Positions 35,002 to 44,496 are shown, counted from the first letter of the stretch. The stretch: DNA of 64,000 nt from Marinobacter santoriniensis NKSG1 (GCF_000347775.1 NZ_APAT01000013.1:310001-374000); one strand, 5' to 3'. Translations and numbers: made by a program. The notes: a model not told the origin generated them from the letters alone.

Positions 35002-36684
35002 ATGACAGTCGCCCCATACAGCCGCAATGCAAAAACCTTCTTCGCTCAATACCAATCCTTGAGCTTTGAACAGGTCCATAGCGACTGGTTGTCTCAGTTT
35101 GACCAAAAGGCAGGCTTGGCTCTGGATGTCGGCGCAGGTAGCGGTCGCGATGCCGGCGCCCTTGCAGCAAGGGGCTGGGACGTTGTCGCAGTAGAACCGG
35201 CAGCTCGCTTGCGGGAGTTGGGGCAGGGCGCTACTCGCAGTCAGAGCATTCACTGGGTAGACGATCAATTACCTGATCTCAGTAAGATCCGGAAGCTGAG
35301 CTATCGCTTCGATCTTATTCTTGTATCCGCTGTCTGGATGCATATCCCGCCATCCGATCGTGAACGTGCTTTTCGAATCCTGACTGAGCTTTTGGCACCC
35401 GGTGGAATGCTGGTGATTACGCTTCGGCATGGGCCTGGTGACGGCGAGCGCGTTTTCTACGATGTCAGCAGGGAAGAGCTGGAGAGTTTCGCCAAGCGCC
35501 GGGCACTGATACCGCTGCCGTTGCCGGTCGGGCGCAAGAAGGATGAGCTCCAGAGGGACGAAGTATCCTGGGAGACTCTGGCTTTTCGCTTGGCGGACGA
35601 TGGCACAGGCGCACTTCCGACAGTCCGCCACATCATAGTTAATGATAATAAGTCCTCGACTTACAAGTTGGGTTTGCTGCGAACCCTTGTCCGGATTGCT
35701 GACGGTGCGCCTGGCCTGGCGCTTAAACGTACCGATGACTGGGTGGATATTCCGCTTGGGGCGGTCGGGCTGTTCTGGATTATGCTTTATCACCCTCTGG
35801 TTCTGCGGCATCAATTGAGGCAAGCGCCAGGTAGCCGTGGCTATAGCTTCGCAACGGCGGATTTTTTCAAGCTGCAGAGTTTCACGCCTCTGGATTTCAG
35901 AGTGGGTATGTCGCTGTCAGCTGATGTTGCTCCGGTGGTTCTTCGCGCGATCAAGGCGGCTTGCCGTAACATTCTCGATAATCCCGCGAACTATACGACT
36001 TGGCCAGGCTCTAACCGTACCGTTTTTGAGGGCGGTTCGGCCAGGATGACCATCAAGAAAGCACCCGTGCGTTTGGACAAAGCAACGCTTTCCCGGTTCG
36101 GTACCTTCCGTGTTCCTTCATTTCTCTGGGATGCATTCAGTCGCTATGCGTGCTGGATTGAGCCTGCGATTGTTAGTGAATGGATTGAGTTGATGGGTAG
36201 CTGGGATCTCCGTTATTCCATGGATGAATATCATCGTGGATTGCAGTGGGTTGAAGGTCGGCGCGACACGTCAGCTGTGCGTCAAATGATCAACCAGCAG
36301 CTTGAGACTGGCAGGGTGGAGTGTGTGTGGACAGCCAAAAATCTCAAAGCCACGCGGTTTGACGTTGACCACTGTTTTCCGTGGTCGCGATGGAACAACA
36401 ACGATCTCTGGAATCTGATGCCATCGACTCACACGGCGAATGCTTCCAAGTCTGAAAAGCTGCCCGGGGACTTGCTGCTCAAAGAGGCGCACCCTCGAGT
36501 AGTGAACTGGTGGGAGCAGGCCATCGTGGGCTCGTCTCGTGAGGAACAGTTCTTCTCAGAGGCTGAGGCCTCGCTGCCATTGCTGGGGCAGGAGCGAACC
36601 CTTGAAGGTGTGTTTGAGGGGATGCTTCAGCAGCGATTGAGGCTTAAAACTAATCTTCAGCTGGCAGAATGGTTGGGTGTGTAG
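35002..36684 (+). CDS. Fusion of a class I SAM methyltransferase and an HNH endonuclease
   Basis: 560 residues in three parts. The N-terminal domain (about 1-190) is a class I methyltransferase with motif I LALDVGAGSGRDAGALAARG near 39-58 and a late LLAPGGMLVITLR strand; it lacks the NPPY or PCQ motifs of DNA methyltransferases. The middle (about 200-400) begins with SSTYKLGLLRTLVRIADG, a segment I associate with some HNH nucleases. The C-terminal HNH motif is FDVDHCFPWSRWNNND near 452-467, then LWNLMPSTHTANASKSEKLP. It stands alone downstream of vsr. A self-contained defence or DNA-cutting protein is plausible. Confidence 0.8.
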   Translation: MTVAPYSRNAKTFFAQYQSLSFEQVHSDWLSQFDQKAGLALDVGAGSGRDAGALAARGWDVVAVEPAARLRELGQGATRSQSIHWVDDQLPDLSKIRKLSYRFDLILVSAVWMHIPPSDRERAFRILTELLAPGGMLVITLRHGPGDGERVFYDVSREELESFAKRRALIPLPLPVGRKKDELQRDEVSWETLAFRLADDGTGALPTVRHIIVNDNKSSTYKLGLLRTLVRIADGAPGLALKRTDDWVDIPLGAVGLFWIMLYHPLVLRHQLRQAPGSRGYSFATADFFKLQSFTPLDFRVGMSLSADVAPVVLRAIKAACRNILDNPANYTTWPGSNRTVFEGGSARMTIKKAPVRLDKATLSRFGTFRVPSFLWDAFSRYACWIEPAIVSEWIELMGSWDLRYSMDEYHRGLQWVEGRRDTSAVRQMINQQLETGRVECVWTAKNLKATRFDVDHCFPWSRWNNNDLWNLMPSTHTANASKSEKLPGDLLLKEAHPRVVNWWEQAIVGSSREEQFFSEAEASLPLLGQERTLEGVFEGMLQQRLRLKTNLQLAEWLGV

Positions 36685-36756
36685 ATTAGATGGGAGATAT
36701 TGGGCGTGAAGTTAAAACTGAACTGAAACCTTTGGATTAAACCCCAGGAATTCTCC

Positions 36757-38085
36757 ATGCCAGAATCACCGCTTGCCCAACCCCTGACGCTCCCCTGCGG
36801 AGCCGTCCTGCCGAACCGACTTGCCAAGGCTGCCATGACCGAAGGGCTGGCAGACGACCGGCTACACGCCACCCACCGCCATGAAACCCTTTATGGTCGC
36901 TGGTCCGATGGCGGAGCGGGACTGTTGATTACCGGCAACGTGATGATTGATCACCGGGTGCTGGAGCGGCCGGGTAACGTGGCGATTGATCCGGCGCCGG
37001 CTGAAGGCGAGCCGGAGGGTATGGCGCAGTTGCGCGCCTGGGCCAAGGCGGGAACCCGCAATGGCAACCATTTGTGGATGCAGATTTCCCATGCCGGTCG
37101 CCAGTCGCCGCGTTACGTGACCACGCGCCCAATGGGGCCTTCGGAAGTCCAGCTATCGCTGATGGGCAACTATGCCCGCCCACGGGCACTCACGGAGCCG
37201 GAGATCCTCGACTTTATCCAGCGCTTTGCCAACGTGGCCCGGATCGCCAAGGAGGCGGGCTTTACCGGCGTTCAGGTGCACGGGGCCCATGGGTATCTGT
37301 TGTCTTCTTTTCTGTCGCCGGTCACCAACCAGCGCACCGATCGCTGGGGTGGGTCGCTGGAAAATCGCGCCCGTTTCTTGCTTGAGGTGGTGCGGGCGAC
37401 TCGCGCCGCTGTGGGGCCGGAGTTTCCGGTGGCGGTAAAGCTGAATTCTGATGACTTCCGCAAGGGAGGCTTTACGCTCGATGAGTCTGTGAGCGTGGTG
37501 CGCTGGCTCAATGAGGAGGGAATTGATCTGCTGGAGGTGTCCGGCGGCACCTACGAACAGCCGCGGCTGCTTGGGTACAGTGGTGATGCCGACACGGCAA
37601 CCGACGGGCCGGCCATGCGGGAAAGCACTCGCAAGCGGGAGGCTTATTTTCTGGATTACGCCCAGACGATTCGTGAAGTGTGCGATTGCCCGCTGATGGT
37701 CACCGGTGGATTCCGGACGCGCGCGTTCATGGAAGAGGCCGTCGCCAATGGCGAAACCGACGTGGTTGGCCTTGGCCGGCCGCTCTGCACCGATCCCGAT
37801 ACGCCCAGGGATCTGCTTGAAGGGCGCATTGATAAGACGGTTTGCCATGAAGACCACATCAAGCTTGCCCAACGAGGGTTTTTCTCGCCGGCGAGTCCTC
37901 TGATGCCGATTAAAGTCATTAACGTGCTGGGCGGCCAGGCGTGGTACTACCAGCAGATTTTCCGGCTGGCAGATGGGGAAGAGGCCGATCCGGACCTGGG
38001 TATCCTCAAGGCCGTCGGGGCATACGTGAAGGATGAACTGAGCCGGGCCCGGCGGGTGAAAAAGGCCCGCTCTAGCGCAAGATGA
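36757..38085 (+). CDS. NADH:flavin oxidoreductase, old yellow enzyme family
   Basis: 442 residues forming an FMN-binding TIM barrel. Landmarks are QISHAGRQSPRYV, VQVHGAHGYLLSSFLSP followed by NQRTDRWGGS, VAVKLNSDDFRKGGF and GLGRPLCTDPD. Such enzymes reduce activated double bonds or nitro groups. There is no second flavin or iron-sulfur domain, so it is the single-domain type with a C-terminal extension of about 50 residues. It lies just beyond the island's right end, and base composition returns to that of the flanks. Its 3' end overlaps the convergent SDR gene by 14 bases. Confidence 0.92.
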   Translation: MPESPLAQPLTLPCGAVLPNRLAKAAMTEGLADDRLHATHRHETLYGRWSDGGAGLLITGNVMIDHRVLERPGNVAIDPAPAEGEPEGMAQLRAWAKAGTRNGNHLWMQISHAGRQSPRYVTTRPMGPSEVQLSLMGNYARPRALTEPEILDFIQRFANVARIAKEAGFTGVQVHGAHGYLLSSFLSPVTNQRTDRWGGSLENRARFLLEVVRATRAAVGPEFPVAVKLNSDDFRKGGFTLDESVSVVRWLNEEGIDLLEVSGGTYEQPRLLGYSGDADTATDGPAMRESTRKREAYFLDYAQTIREVCDCPLMVTGGFRTRAFMEEAVANGETDVVGLGRPLCTDPDTPRDLLEGRIDKTVCHEDHIKLAQRGFFSPASPLMPIKVINVLGGQAWYYQQIFRLADGEEADPDLGILKAVGAYVKDELSRARRVKKARSSAR

Positions 38086-38890
38086 TCCTCTGGATCGACC
38101 GGGGAAGAAACCGGGTGATGAATTCGGCAGCGTAGGTCTGTGGCGTAACCAGATATCGCGGCTTGGGACGTGCCGCTTCTGCAGCCCTGACAATCTTTTT
38201 GGCAACGTCCGACGCACTCGCCGTAAACGGCTTTATTCTGGCGCCAGGCGCGAGTGCTGATGCCAGTGCTTCGTACTTTTCCTGGTGCGCTGTCCCCGCG
38301 CGGCCGATCACAGGCTGTAAAGCGGCCAGGGCATGCTCTCTGAACCGGGTCTTCACGGGCCCCGGAAGCACCAGCGAGACACTTTCCAGGCTTTTACTGC
38401 CCTGTTCATCAAACCAGAAGCTCTCGTGAGCCGCGTTCATCGCGGATTTGGCGGCACAGTAGGCGCCTTTCATTTGCTGGGGCGCGATGGAGAGCACGGA
38501 GCTTACGGCGATGACCCGCAAGGGTACGCCTTGTTGTTCGCAGAGTCTGAGGCAGACGGCAGCCAGCTTGATGGGGCCGAATACGTGGGTGCTGAATTGC
38601 TTTTGCCACATGGATTCGGACAGATCGCGAAGCGCGCCGAATTGCCCGTACCCGGAATTGTTGACCAGAATAACTCGCTCGGCTGCTGCAATTTCTGTTT
38701 CCATCTTACCGGCAAGGCCTTCGATCTCATCAAAGGACTCAAGGTCCAGGGCCAGCTCGAGATCTGCCGATTCAACGCCACTCGGCTGTCGTGACAGGGC
38801 GATCACCCTGTAGCCTTTTTCGGCAAAGAGGGCGCACGTCTCAAGGCCAATTCCGGCACTGGCACCAGTTATCAGGGCCAGCCTGGTCAT
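38072..38890 (-). CDS. Short-chain dehydrogenase/reductase (SDR)
   Basis: 272 residues from the ATG at 38890 (an in-frame TTG lies at 38905). The NAD(P)-binding GASAGIG is near residues 8-14, NNSGYG near 84-89, the catalytic Ser lies in AVSSVLS and the YCAAK catalytic Tyr/Lys pair near 151-155. Substrate unknown. The start overlaps the stop of the CIA30 gene (ATGA), so the two are coupled. Confidence 0.9.
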   Translation of the reverse strand: MTRLALITGASAGIGLETCALFAEKGYRVIALSRQPSGVESADLELALDLESFDEIEGLAGKMETEIAAAERVILVNNSGYGQFGALRDLSESMWQKQFSTHVFGPIKLAAVCLRLCEQQGVPLRVIAVSSVLSIAPQQMKGAYCAAKSAMNAAHESFWFDEQGSKSLESVSLVLPGPVKTRFREHALAALQPVIGRAGTAHQEKYEALASALAPGARIKPFTASASDVAKKIVRAAEAARPKPRYLVTPQTYAAEFITRFLPRSIQRIILR

Positions 38891-39423
38891 TGCATCAATC
38901 TCCAATCCTGCATTCTCAGCCGAAACTCACCAATCTGTCGCCCGGATACGAAAAGGCTGACTGAAGCCAGGTGCGCAAGATCCAGTGGTTCCACATCGGT
39001 CAATGTCTTGCCTCTCCAGGTTGGTATGAATTCACTAAACGGTAGCCGGATGCGGCTCCAGTCTTCCGTATCCGGTGTGAACGAATGTTGGTAAACAATG
39101 CTGCCTCGGTCGGTGCTGTTGCGAAGGCCGATCTTGTAGGTTTTGCCATCGCCCTTTGCTAGCAATTCAATGCCTGTCCATCGGGTGGCGTCGACGGGTT
39201 CCGGAAAGTCAGCTTTGACAGAGGCAAAACCGCCGCCGTTATCCAGTCTCACTATGCCTTGAAAGAGGCCGACTCCATCCGCCGAGCTGACGAGGTTGCC
39301 CTCTGACTGTCCGCCCATCACCTGGTCACCAAGTGGCTGCCAGTAGAGCTCGTTCCGCTGACCGTCGAAAGCGACCAAGGTGCGGCCAGGCGTGCCATCG
39401 CTGGTACTGTGAGTTTCGTTCAT
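38887..39423 (-). CDS. CIA30-family protein
   Basis: 178 residues with the beta-sandwich pattern of the complex I intermediate-associated protein 30 family: QPLGDQVMGGQSEGNLV near the start, GIELLAKGDGKTYKIGLR in the middle and FSEFIPTWRGK later. Bacterial members have no proven function; the fold resembles carbohydrate-binding domains. First gene of a two-gene unit with the SDR. Confidence 0.85.
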   Translation of the reverse strand: MNETHSTSDGTPGRTLVAFDGQRNELYWQPLGDQVMGGQSEGNLVSSADGVGLFQGIVRLDNGGGFASVKADFPEPVDATRWTGIELLAKGDGKTYKIGLRNSTDRGSIVYQHSFTPDTEDWSRIRLPFSEFIPTWRGKTLTDVEPLDLAHLASVSLFVSGRQIGEFRLRMQDWRLMQ

Positions 39424-39637
39424 TAATTTACCGTTCGTACTATCCAGAGGCCGAGACTAACATTCTGACGCAAAGTGTCTCGATACAGTAGGCGGCTGAT
39501 GGCGTTACATTAATTAAACGATTCTCCTTTACGTTTTCCGGAAATGACGCGTATAACCATAACTACGCCGGTGTTCCGTAAAAACCAACACCACCCCCTG
39601 GAGATCGTGGGGTGGCCTCGGGAGAGTGCTTTTTACC

Positions 39638-41992
39638 ATGGTACAAAGCCATATCGAAAAACGTCGGCTGGCTGCATTAAAGCGGCTGGGTATCCTTGAT
39701 ACGCCGCCAGAGGAGCGTTTTGATCGATTGACTCGAATTGCTCGGGCGCATTACGGGGTAAAAACGGCTCTGTTTACGGTTGTCGACCAGGACCGCCAAT
39801 GGTTCAAGGCCCGTGAGGGCATCGATCTGGAAGAAACCCCCAGATCGGTTGCGTTTTGTGATTTTGCGATTCGGCAGGACCGCCCCCTGATAGTGGAAGA
39901 CGCAACCCTCGATCCCCGTTTCATGAAAAATCCACTGGTCACGGGTTCGCCGCATATTCGCTTTTACGCGGGAATACCCATCAGAGAACCCAGCGGCTTC
40001 AAAATTGGCAGCCTGTGCATCATTGATGAACACCCTCGTGTTCTCCGGGAGGTGGATCTGGATGTCCTCAGGAGTTTGGCCAGTATCATCGAAGATGAAC
40101 TCGAGCGTTCCTTCCTGTCGGCAGAATCCCGTTTTGTTGAGGTATCCCACCTGAATCGCGCCATTCAGCGGGCTCAGAATGTTTTCCTGACCAACGACAA
40201 CGAGCGCGCTGCCTTTGAACTGATGCTCAACGATCTTTTGACCATTACCGGGAGCCAGTTCGGATTTATCGGCGAAGTGCACCAGCGTTCCGACGATACC
40301 CCCTTTCTGAAGATTCGGGCGATTACCAATATTGCCTGGAACCCCGAGACCCAGGCCCTCTATCAACAGGTCGAACGGCGGGGCATGGTGTTTGAGAGAG
40401 TCGACAACCTTCTCGGAGCGCCCATGCTGTCCGGGGAGGTTGTGGTTTCGAATAATCTGCAGGAAGACCCGCGTCGTGGTGGTTTGCCGGCAGGCCATCC
40501 CCCGATTACGGCCTACATCGGTATACCGGTCTATTCCGGCGGTGAAATGATCGGCCTGGTCGGGCTGGCCAATCGGACAGAGGGGTACGATCCGGCGTTG
40601 GCAGAAGAACTTGCGCCGTTTTTGCAAACCGTTGGCACGCTGATCGAGCAGAGGCGGCTCTATCGGGAAAAGCTGGAACACCAGAAGGATCTCGAACAGG
40701 CCGCTAACTACGATCCGCTCACTGGACTGCCGAACCGGCGTCGGTTGACCGAACTTTTTGAGGAAGAGCTGGTGGAGGCGCGGCAGCGTGAAGGCACGGT
40801 CTCGGTCTGCTTTATCGATCTGGATGGGTTCAAGGAGGTAAACGACAGTCATGGCCATGCGGTTGGAGACGCTGTGCTCAAGTCGATTGCCGATCGATTG
40901 ACATCGACAGTTCGAGCCCACGATGTGGTCGGGCGACTTGGCGGCGACGAATTTGTGGCCATTCTTCGGGATGTCGGCGATGAGCGGGTTTATGCCAGGC
41001 TACTTGAGGTATTGCGACAGCCGATCAGTTATCGACACTTTGTCCTGCAGCTTTCGGGAAGCATGGGTGTGACGATCTATCCGCAAGATGATGCGGGGTC
41101 GGATCTTTTGATCAGGCATGCAGACCAGGCCATGTACGCGGCCAAGGAGGCCGGCAAGAACAGCTACAAGCTATTCGACCTCAACTCGCATCAGGAACGG
41201 AAGGAGCGGGTGCGTGTGCTGGAGCAAATCGGGCAGGCGCTCAGCCGTCACCAGCTTGAGCTGTTCTACCAGCCGAAAATGGATCTGGAGGCGGATCAGG
41301 TTAAAGGCTTCGAAGCGCTGCTTCGGTGGAATCATCCTGACGAAGGGCTGATCGGCCCCGGCCATTTTCTGGGGCATATCGAATACACCGAATATGCCCG
41401 TCAGGTCGGGCTGTTCGTGATTTCTGAGGCGGTCAAACGATTGCTGGAGTTTCAGTCGAACGGGTTGGACTACCATCTGAGTATCAACCTGAGTCCCTCG
41501 CATTTCCTGGGCCCCTCGTTTGCTTCGGATCTTGAAGCGGCGTTGGCGCCGCTACCGGTCAACCTGCGCGACAAATTAATACTCGAAGTTCTGGAAACCA
41601 CCGCCCTGGACGACACCGAAAGGGCAATCGCAACCGTGCAAGCCTGCCAGGCGCTTGGCGTCCAGGTTGCGCTGGATGACTTCGGGACAGGCTATTCGTC
41701 CCTGGATTATTTCCGCCGAATTCCGGTGGATGAGATCAAGATCGACCGGTCCTTTGTGACGGACATGCTGGAAGATCCTGACGGCGAAAGTGTGGTGAAT
41801 GCCATTATTGGTTTGTGCCGGAGCTTTGGGCGGCGGGTGATTGCAGAAGGTATTGAAGACTTGCCTACTGTCCACCGGCTCGTGGCAATGGGGTGTTCCG
41901 CAGGGCAGGGCTTCTATTATTCGAAGCCTGTCCCTTGTGACCAGGCGTTGACCTGGGCCGCGTCCTACAACGGCCAAACCACAGGTTCATGA
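39638..41992 (+). CDS. GAF-GAF-GGDEF-EAL cyclic-di-GMP signalling protein
   Basis: 784 residues from the ATG at 39638 (a GTG four codons upstream is possible). Two GAF sensor domains cover about 20-160 and 175-345. The diguanylate cyclase domain has RLGGDEFVAIL near 433 and an intact product-inhibition site RAHD five residues before GGDEF. The phosphodiesterase domain starts at KGFEALLRWNHP near 557 and keeps NLSPSHF, LEVLETTA, ALDDFGTGYSSLDYF and AEGIED. Both halves look catalytically competent, so it could make or break c-di-GMP according to the GAF ligands. No membrane segment. Confidence 0.93.
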   Translation: MVQSHIEKRRLAALKRLGILDTPPEERFDRLTRIARAHYGVKTALFTVVDQDRQWFKAREGIDLEETPRSVAFCDFAIRQDRPLIVEDATLDPRFMKNPLVTGSPHIRFYAGIPIREPSGFKIGSLCIIDEHPRVLREVDLDVLRSLASIIEDELERSFLSAESRFVEVSHLNRAIQRAQNVFLTNDNERAAFELMLNDLLTITGSQFGFIGEVHQRSDDTPFLKIRAITNIAWNPETQALYQQVERRGMVFERVDNLLGAPMLSGEVVVSNNLQEDPRRGGLPAGHPPITAYIGIPVYSGGEMIGLVGLANRTEGYDPALAEELAPFLQTVGTLIEQRRLYREKLEHQKDLEQAANYDPLTGLPNRRRLTELFEEELVEARQREGTVSVCFIDLDGFKEVNDSHGHAVGDAVLKSIADRLTSTVRAHDVVGRLGGDEFVAILRDVGDERVYARLLEVLRQPISYRHFVLQLSGSMGVTIYPQDDAGSDLLIRHADQAMYAAKEAGKNSYKLFDLNSHQERKERVRVLEQIGQALSRHQLELFYQPKMDLEADQVKGFEALLRWNHPDEGLIGPGHFLGHIEYTEYARQVGLFVISEAVKRLLEFQSNGLDYHLSINLSPSHFLGPSFASDLEAALAPLPVNLRDKLILEVLETTALDDTERAIATVQACQALGVQVALDDFGTGYSSLDYFRRIPVDEIKIDRSFVTDMLEDPDGESVVNAIIGLCRSFGRRVIAEGIEDLPTVHRLVAMGCSAGQGFYYSKPVPCDQALTWAASYNGQTTGS

Positions 41993-42013
41993 TGGCTGTT
42001 TGCTCTATATCCA

Positions 42014-42799
42014 TCACTGCCCAAAGCCCTGATCCAGATGTTCGCGTTCTGCCCGACAAAGCCCAAAATCCTGGTCAGCGGTTGGCGCGGTGTGCAGATT
42101 GAAAATCCGGATATCCTTACCCCGGATGGTAATGTCACCCTGCTGTTGAAGGCGGGAGAGTATTCTGGAGACGGTTTCTACCGCTAGCCCCAAATGGTTG
42201 GCGATGTCCGCTCTGTTCATAGGCAGTCTGAAACTGTCTCCCTGCAAGTGGCTTCTGGTGAACCGTTCGGAGAGGTTCTCAATGAGTGCCAGGATACGTT
42301 GCTCCGCCGTGTACTGGGCAAGCCACCGCGATAATGTGTTCTGGGAATTCAGTTGCTCGCTGATCTGTTGAACCACTCTCTGGCAGATATCGCTGTTTGA
42401 TTGGGCGATCTGTTCCATCGCAGAGATCGATATACGGCACACCGTGGTTTTTTCCAGGGCAACAATGCTGGAGGGCATCTGGTGGTGCTCAATTCCCTCC
42501 CATCCCGCTGTTTCGCCGGCCAGATGAAAAGCCGTGATGCGTTCCTCGCCATTCGGGTCCACCTGAACCGTCTTGGCGGAACCGGATTTGATGATGTAGA
42601 ACGCTGTCATATCGGAGGACTGTCCGATAATCCTCTGCTTTTTGACGTACACCGACTGGTGGATTGCCAAGGGCGGGAGCCGTGGCATGGTCTCGGTCGA
42701 CCGCAGGGCGGACGGGACGATACATGTTTTCTGGTGAAAACAGTTGTGGCAGGGCAATTCGTTCAGATTGCCGACATCAGCGCTGGCGATCTGTTTCAT
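42014..42799 (-). CDS. FNR/ANR-type oxygen-sensing transcriptional regulator
   Basis: 261 residues from the ATG at 42799, which has a GGGGAG site; an ATG at 42832 is an alternative. The N-terminal cysteines CHNCFHQKTC (C-x2-C-x5-C) plus the later Cys in TTVCRISI match the four ligands of the FNR [4Fe-4S] cluster. A cyclic-nucleotide-like beta roll follows, then the Crp helix-turn-helix with NRADIANHLGLAVETVSRIL; the E-x-x-S-R pattern predicts recognition of an FNR box (TTGAT-N4-ATCAA). It should switch genes between aerobic and anaerobic growth. Confidence 0.92.
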   Translation of the reverse strand: MKQIASADVGNLNELPCHNCFHQKTCIVPSALRSTETMPRLPPLAIHQSVYVKKQRIIGQSSDMTAFYIIKSGSAKTVQVDPNGEERITAFHLAGETAGWEGIEHHQMPSSIVALEKTTVCRISISAMEQIAQSNSDICQRVVQQISEQLNSQNTLSRWLAQYTAEQRILALIENLSERFTRSHLQGDSFRLPMNRADIANHLGLAVETVSRILSRLQQQGDITIRGKDIRIFNLHTAPTADQDFGLCRAEREHLDQGFGQ

Positions 42800-42936
42800 G
42801 GTGCTCCCCGAGAGTTTTTGACGTATTCCCAAGCCTAGGCCAATCCCTTTATTTTCGAAAGATTGATCTGTGCTCCATCTTAATCTGGTTATAACAGAGA
42901 CGGGATGATCATCGGTATGGAGGGGAGATGCACTGT

Positions 42937-44496
42937 TTAGTCAGGGTATCCCGTAATATCCCGGATACTCCGGTACAGCGGGCGTAGCCGGTGATACATT
43001 TCCAGATACACCTCGGAGTAAAGCCGCTCATAAAGTGACTGGGCGGCGGGATCAGGTTCGAAACGATCACCGACCCGTGTCATGGCCGAGATCGCCGTTT
43101 CGAAATCGGGATGCAGGCCCAGTCCGACGGCGGCATCAATCGCGGCGCCCAGCCCCGAGGTTTCATAGGTATGGGGGCGTTCCGCCGGTAACCCGAAGAT
43201 GTCAGCCGTCAGCTGCATGGCGGCATCGCTCTGGGAACCACCGCCGGCGACTCTCAGCGTCCTGATGGGGACGCCACTGCGCTTTTCGATGCGTTCCTTG
43301 CCCTCTCGCAGGGCATAGGCGAGGCCCTCCAGCATGGCCCGGTAGATATGGGCCCGGGTGTGCACGTCGCCGAAACCGATAATGGCTCCCTTGGCCTCCG
43401 GGCCTGGCTCGCGAACGCCCGGTGACCAATAGGGCTGAAGCGTCAGGCCCATGGAACCCGGTGGGACCGATTTGACCAGCTCATCAAAGAGGACTTCGGG
43501 TTCGATGTTGCGTTGCTCGGCGATCTTACGCTCTCTCAGCCCGAATTCCCGTTTGAACCAGCTCACCATCCAGAACCCCCGGTAAATCATAACTTCCGTG
43601 GAATACCGGCCCGGCAGAGCTGACGGATAGGGTGGCATGAGGCGAATGGGCTCGATGTACCGCGCACTGGTCGTGTTGATTGTGGCGGTCGTGCCGTAGC
43701 TCATACAGGCGATGTCCGGGCTCAGGCCACCCGAGCCCAGGATTTCACAGGCCTTATCCGATGCGGCGGCAATCACGGGCAGCGGCTTTACAAGCCCAAG
43801 GTGGTGGATGGCCTCGCTGGTCAGCGTGCCGATTTCGTCGCCGGGCGGGACCAGTTCGGGGAGCATGTGGTGCTTGACCGGCATCGCCTGCCATTTGAAA
43901 TCCCTCGGTCCCGCCCAGGCCTGTTTTTTGTAGTCGAAGGGCAGGTAGCCCACCTGGCTGGCCACGGAATCGCGAAACTGGCCGGTCAGGCGGTAGTTCA
44001 GGTATCCGGAAAGCAACAGGAACCGATCCGTGCGGGCCCAGAGGTCCGGTTGGTGGGCGGCGATCCAGTTGGCCTGGGTCTTTTCCCGGAACCGTCGAAT
44101 GGTGTCTTCCAGACGCGTTACTTTGAACAACCATCCCCAGGGTCCGCGAAGCGGGCCGTCTACCGGTGCATGACGCTGATCGAGCCAGATAATGGCAGGG
44201 CGAAGCGGCTCCCCGTGTTCGTCCAGATTGATCACCGTTCCACGCTGGGTGGTCACCGTAACACCGACAACCTGTCCAGGGTCAGCCTCGGTGGATTGCC
44301 AGAGTTTCTGGCAGGCCACACCGAGGTTGTCCCAGAAGTATCCCGGATGCTGTTCCGCCCAGCCGGGCTGCGCCGAGAAATAGGGTTCGATATCCTGTTT
44401 GCCTTTTCCAATCAGATGGCCTTCAGCATCGAATAACAGGGCCCGGACACTCTGGGTGCCATTGTCGATCGCCAGGATCAGGGGTTTACCGGTCAT
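42937..44496 (-). CDS. FGGY-family carbohydrate kinase
   Basis: 519 residues with the two actin-like domains of FGGY kinases: LAIDNGTQSVRALLFD at the start (phosphate-1 loop) and LRVAGGGSQSDAAMQLTADI near 415 (adenosine/FGGY signature region). The family phosphorylates glycerol, xylulose, ribulose and similar polyols. The genomic setting beside a GlpD-like enzyme favours a glycerol-like substrate, but residues diverge from GlpK and substrate is uncertain. Its 5' end overlaps the upstream gene by 11 bases; last gene of the three-gene unit. Confidence 0.88.
   Translation of the reverse strand: MTGKPLILAIDNGTQSVRALLFDAEGHLIGKGKQDIEPYFSAQPGWAEQHPGYFWDNLGVACQKLWQSTEADPGQVVGVTVTTQRGTVINLDEHGEPLRPAIIWLDQRHAPVDGPLRGPWGWLFKVTRLEDTIRRFREKTQANWIAAHQPDLWARTDRFLLLSGYLNYRLTGQFRDSVASQVGYLPFDYKKQAWAGPRDFKWQAMPVKHHMLPELVPPGDEIGTLTSEAIHHLGLVKPLPVIAAASDKACEILGSGGLSPDIACMSYGTTATINTTSARYIEPIRLMPPYPSALPGRYSTEVMIYRGFWMVSWFKREFGLRERKIAEQRNIEPEVLFDELVKSVPPGSMGLTLQPYWSPGVREPGPEAKGAIIGFGDVHTRAHIYRAMLEGLAYALREGKERIEKRSGVPIRTLRVAGGGSQSDAAMQLTADIFGLPAERPHTYETSGLGAAIDAAVGLGLHPDFETAISAMTRVGDRFEPDPAAQSLYERLYSEVYLEMYHRLRPLYRSIRDITGYPD

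Noticed and set aside
24930..36756. Mobile element or prophage carrying the defence island
   Set aside because: No integrase, transposase, phage gene, tRNA junction or convincing terminal repeat was found at either end, so only horizontal origin in general is suggested.
37153..38217. 354-codon minus-strand frame over the old yellow enzyme gene
   Set aside because: Antisense to a gene with clear family motifs; no recognisable domain.
42833..42936. FNR box near the regulator gene
   Set aside because: No TTGAT-N4-ATCAA pattern was found in the upstream region.
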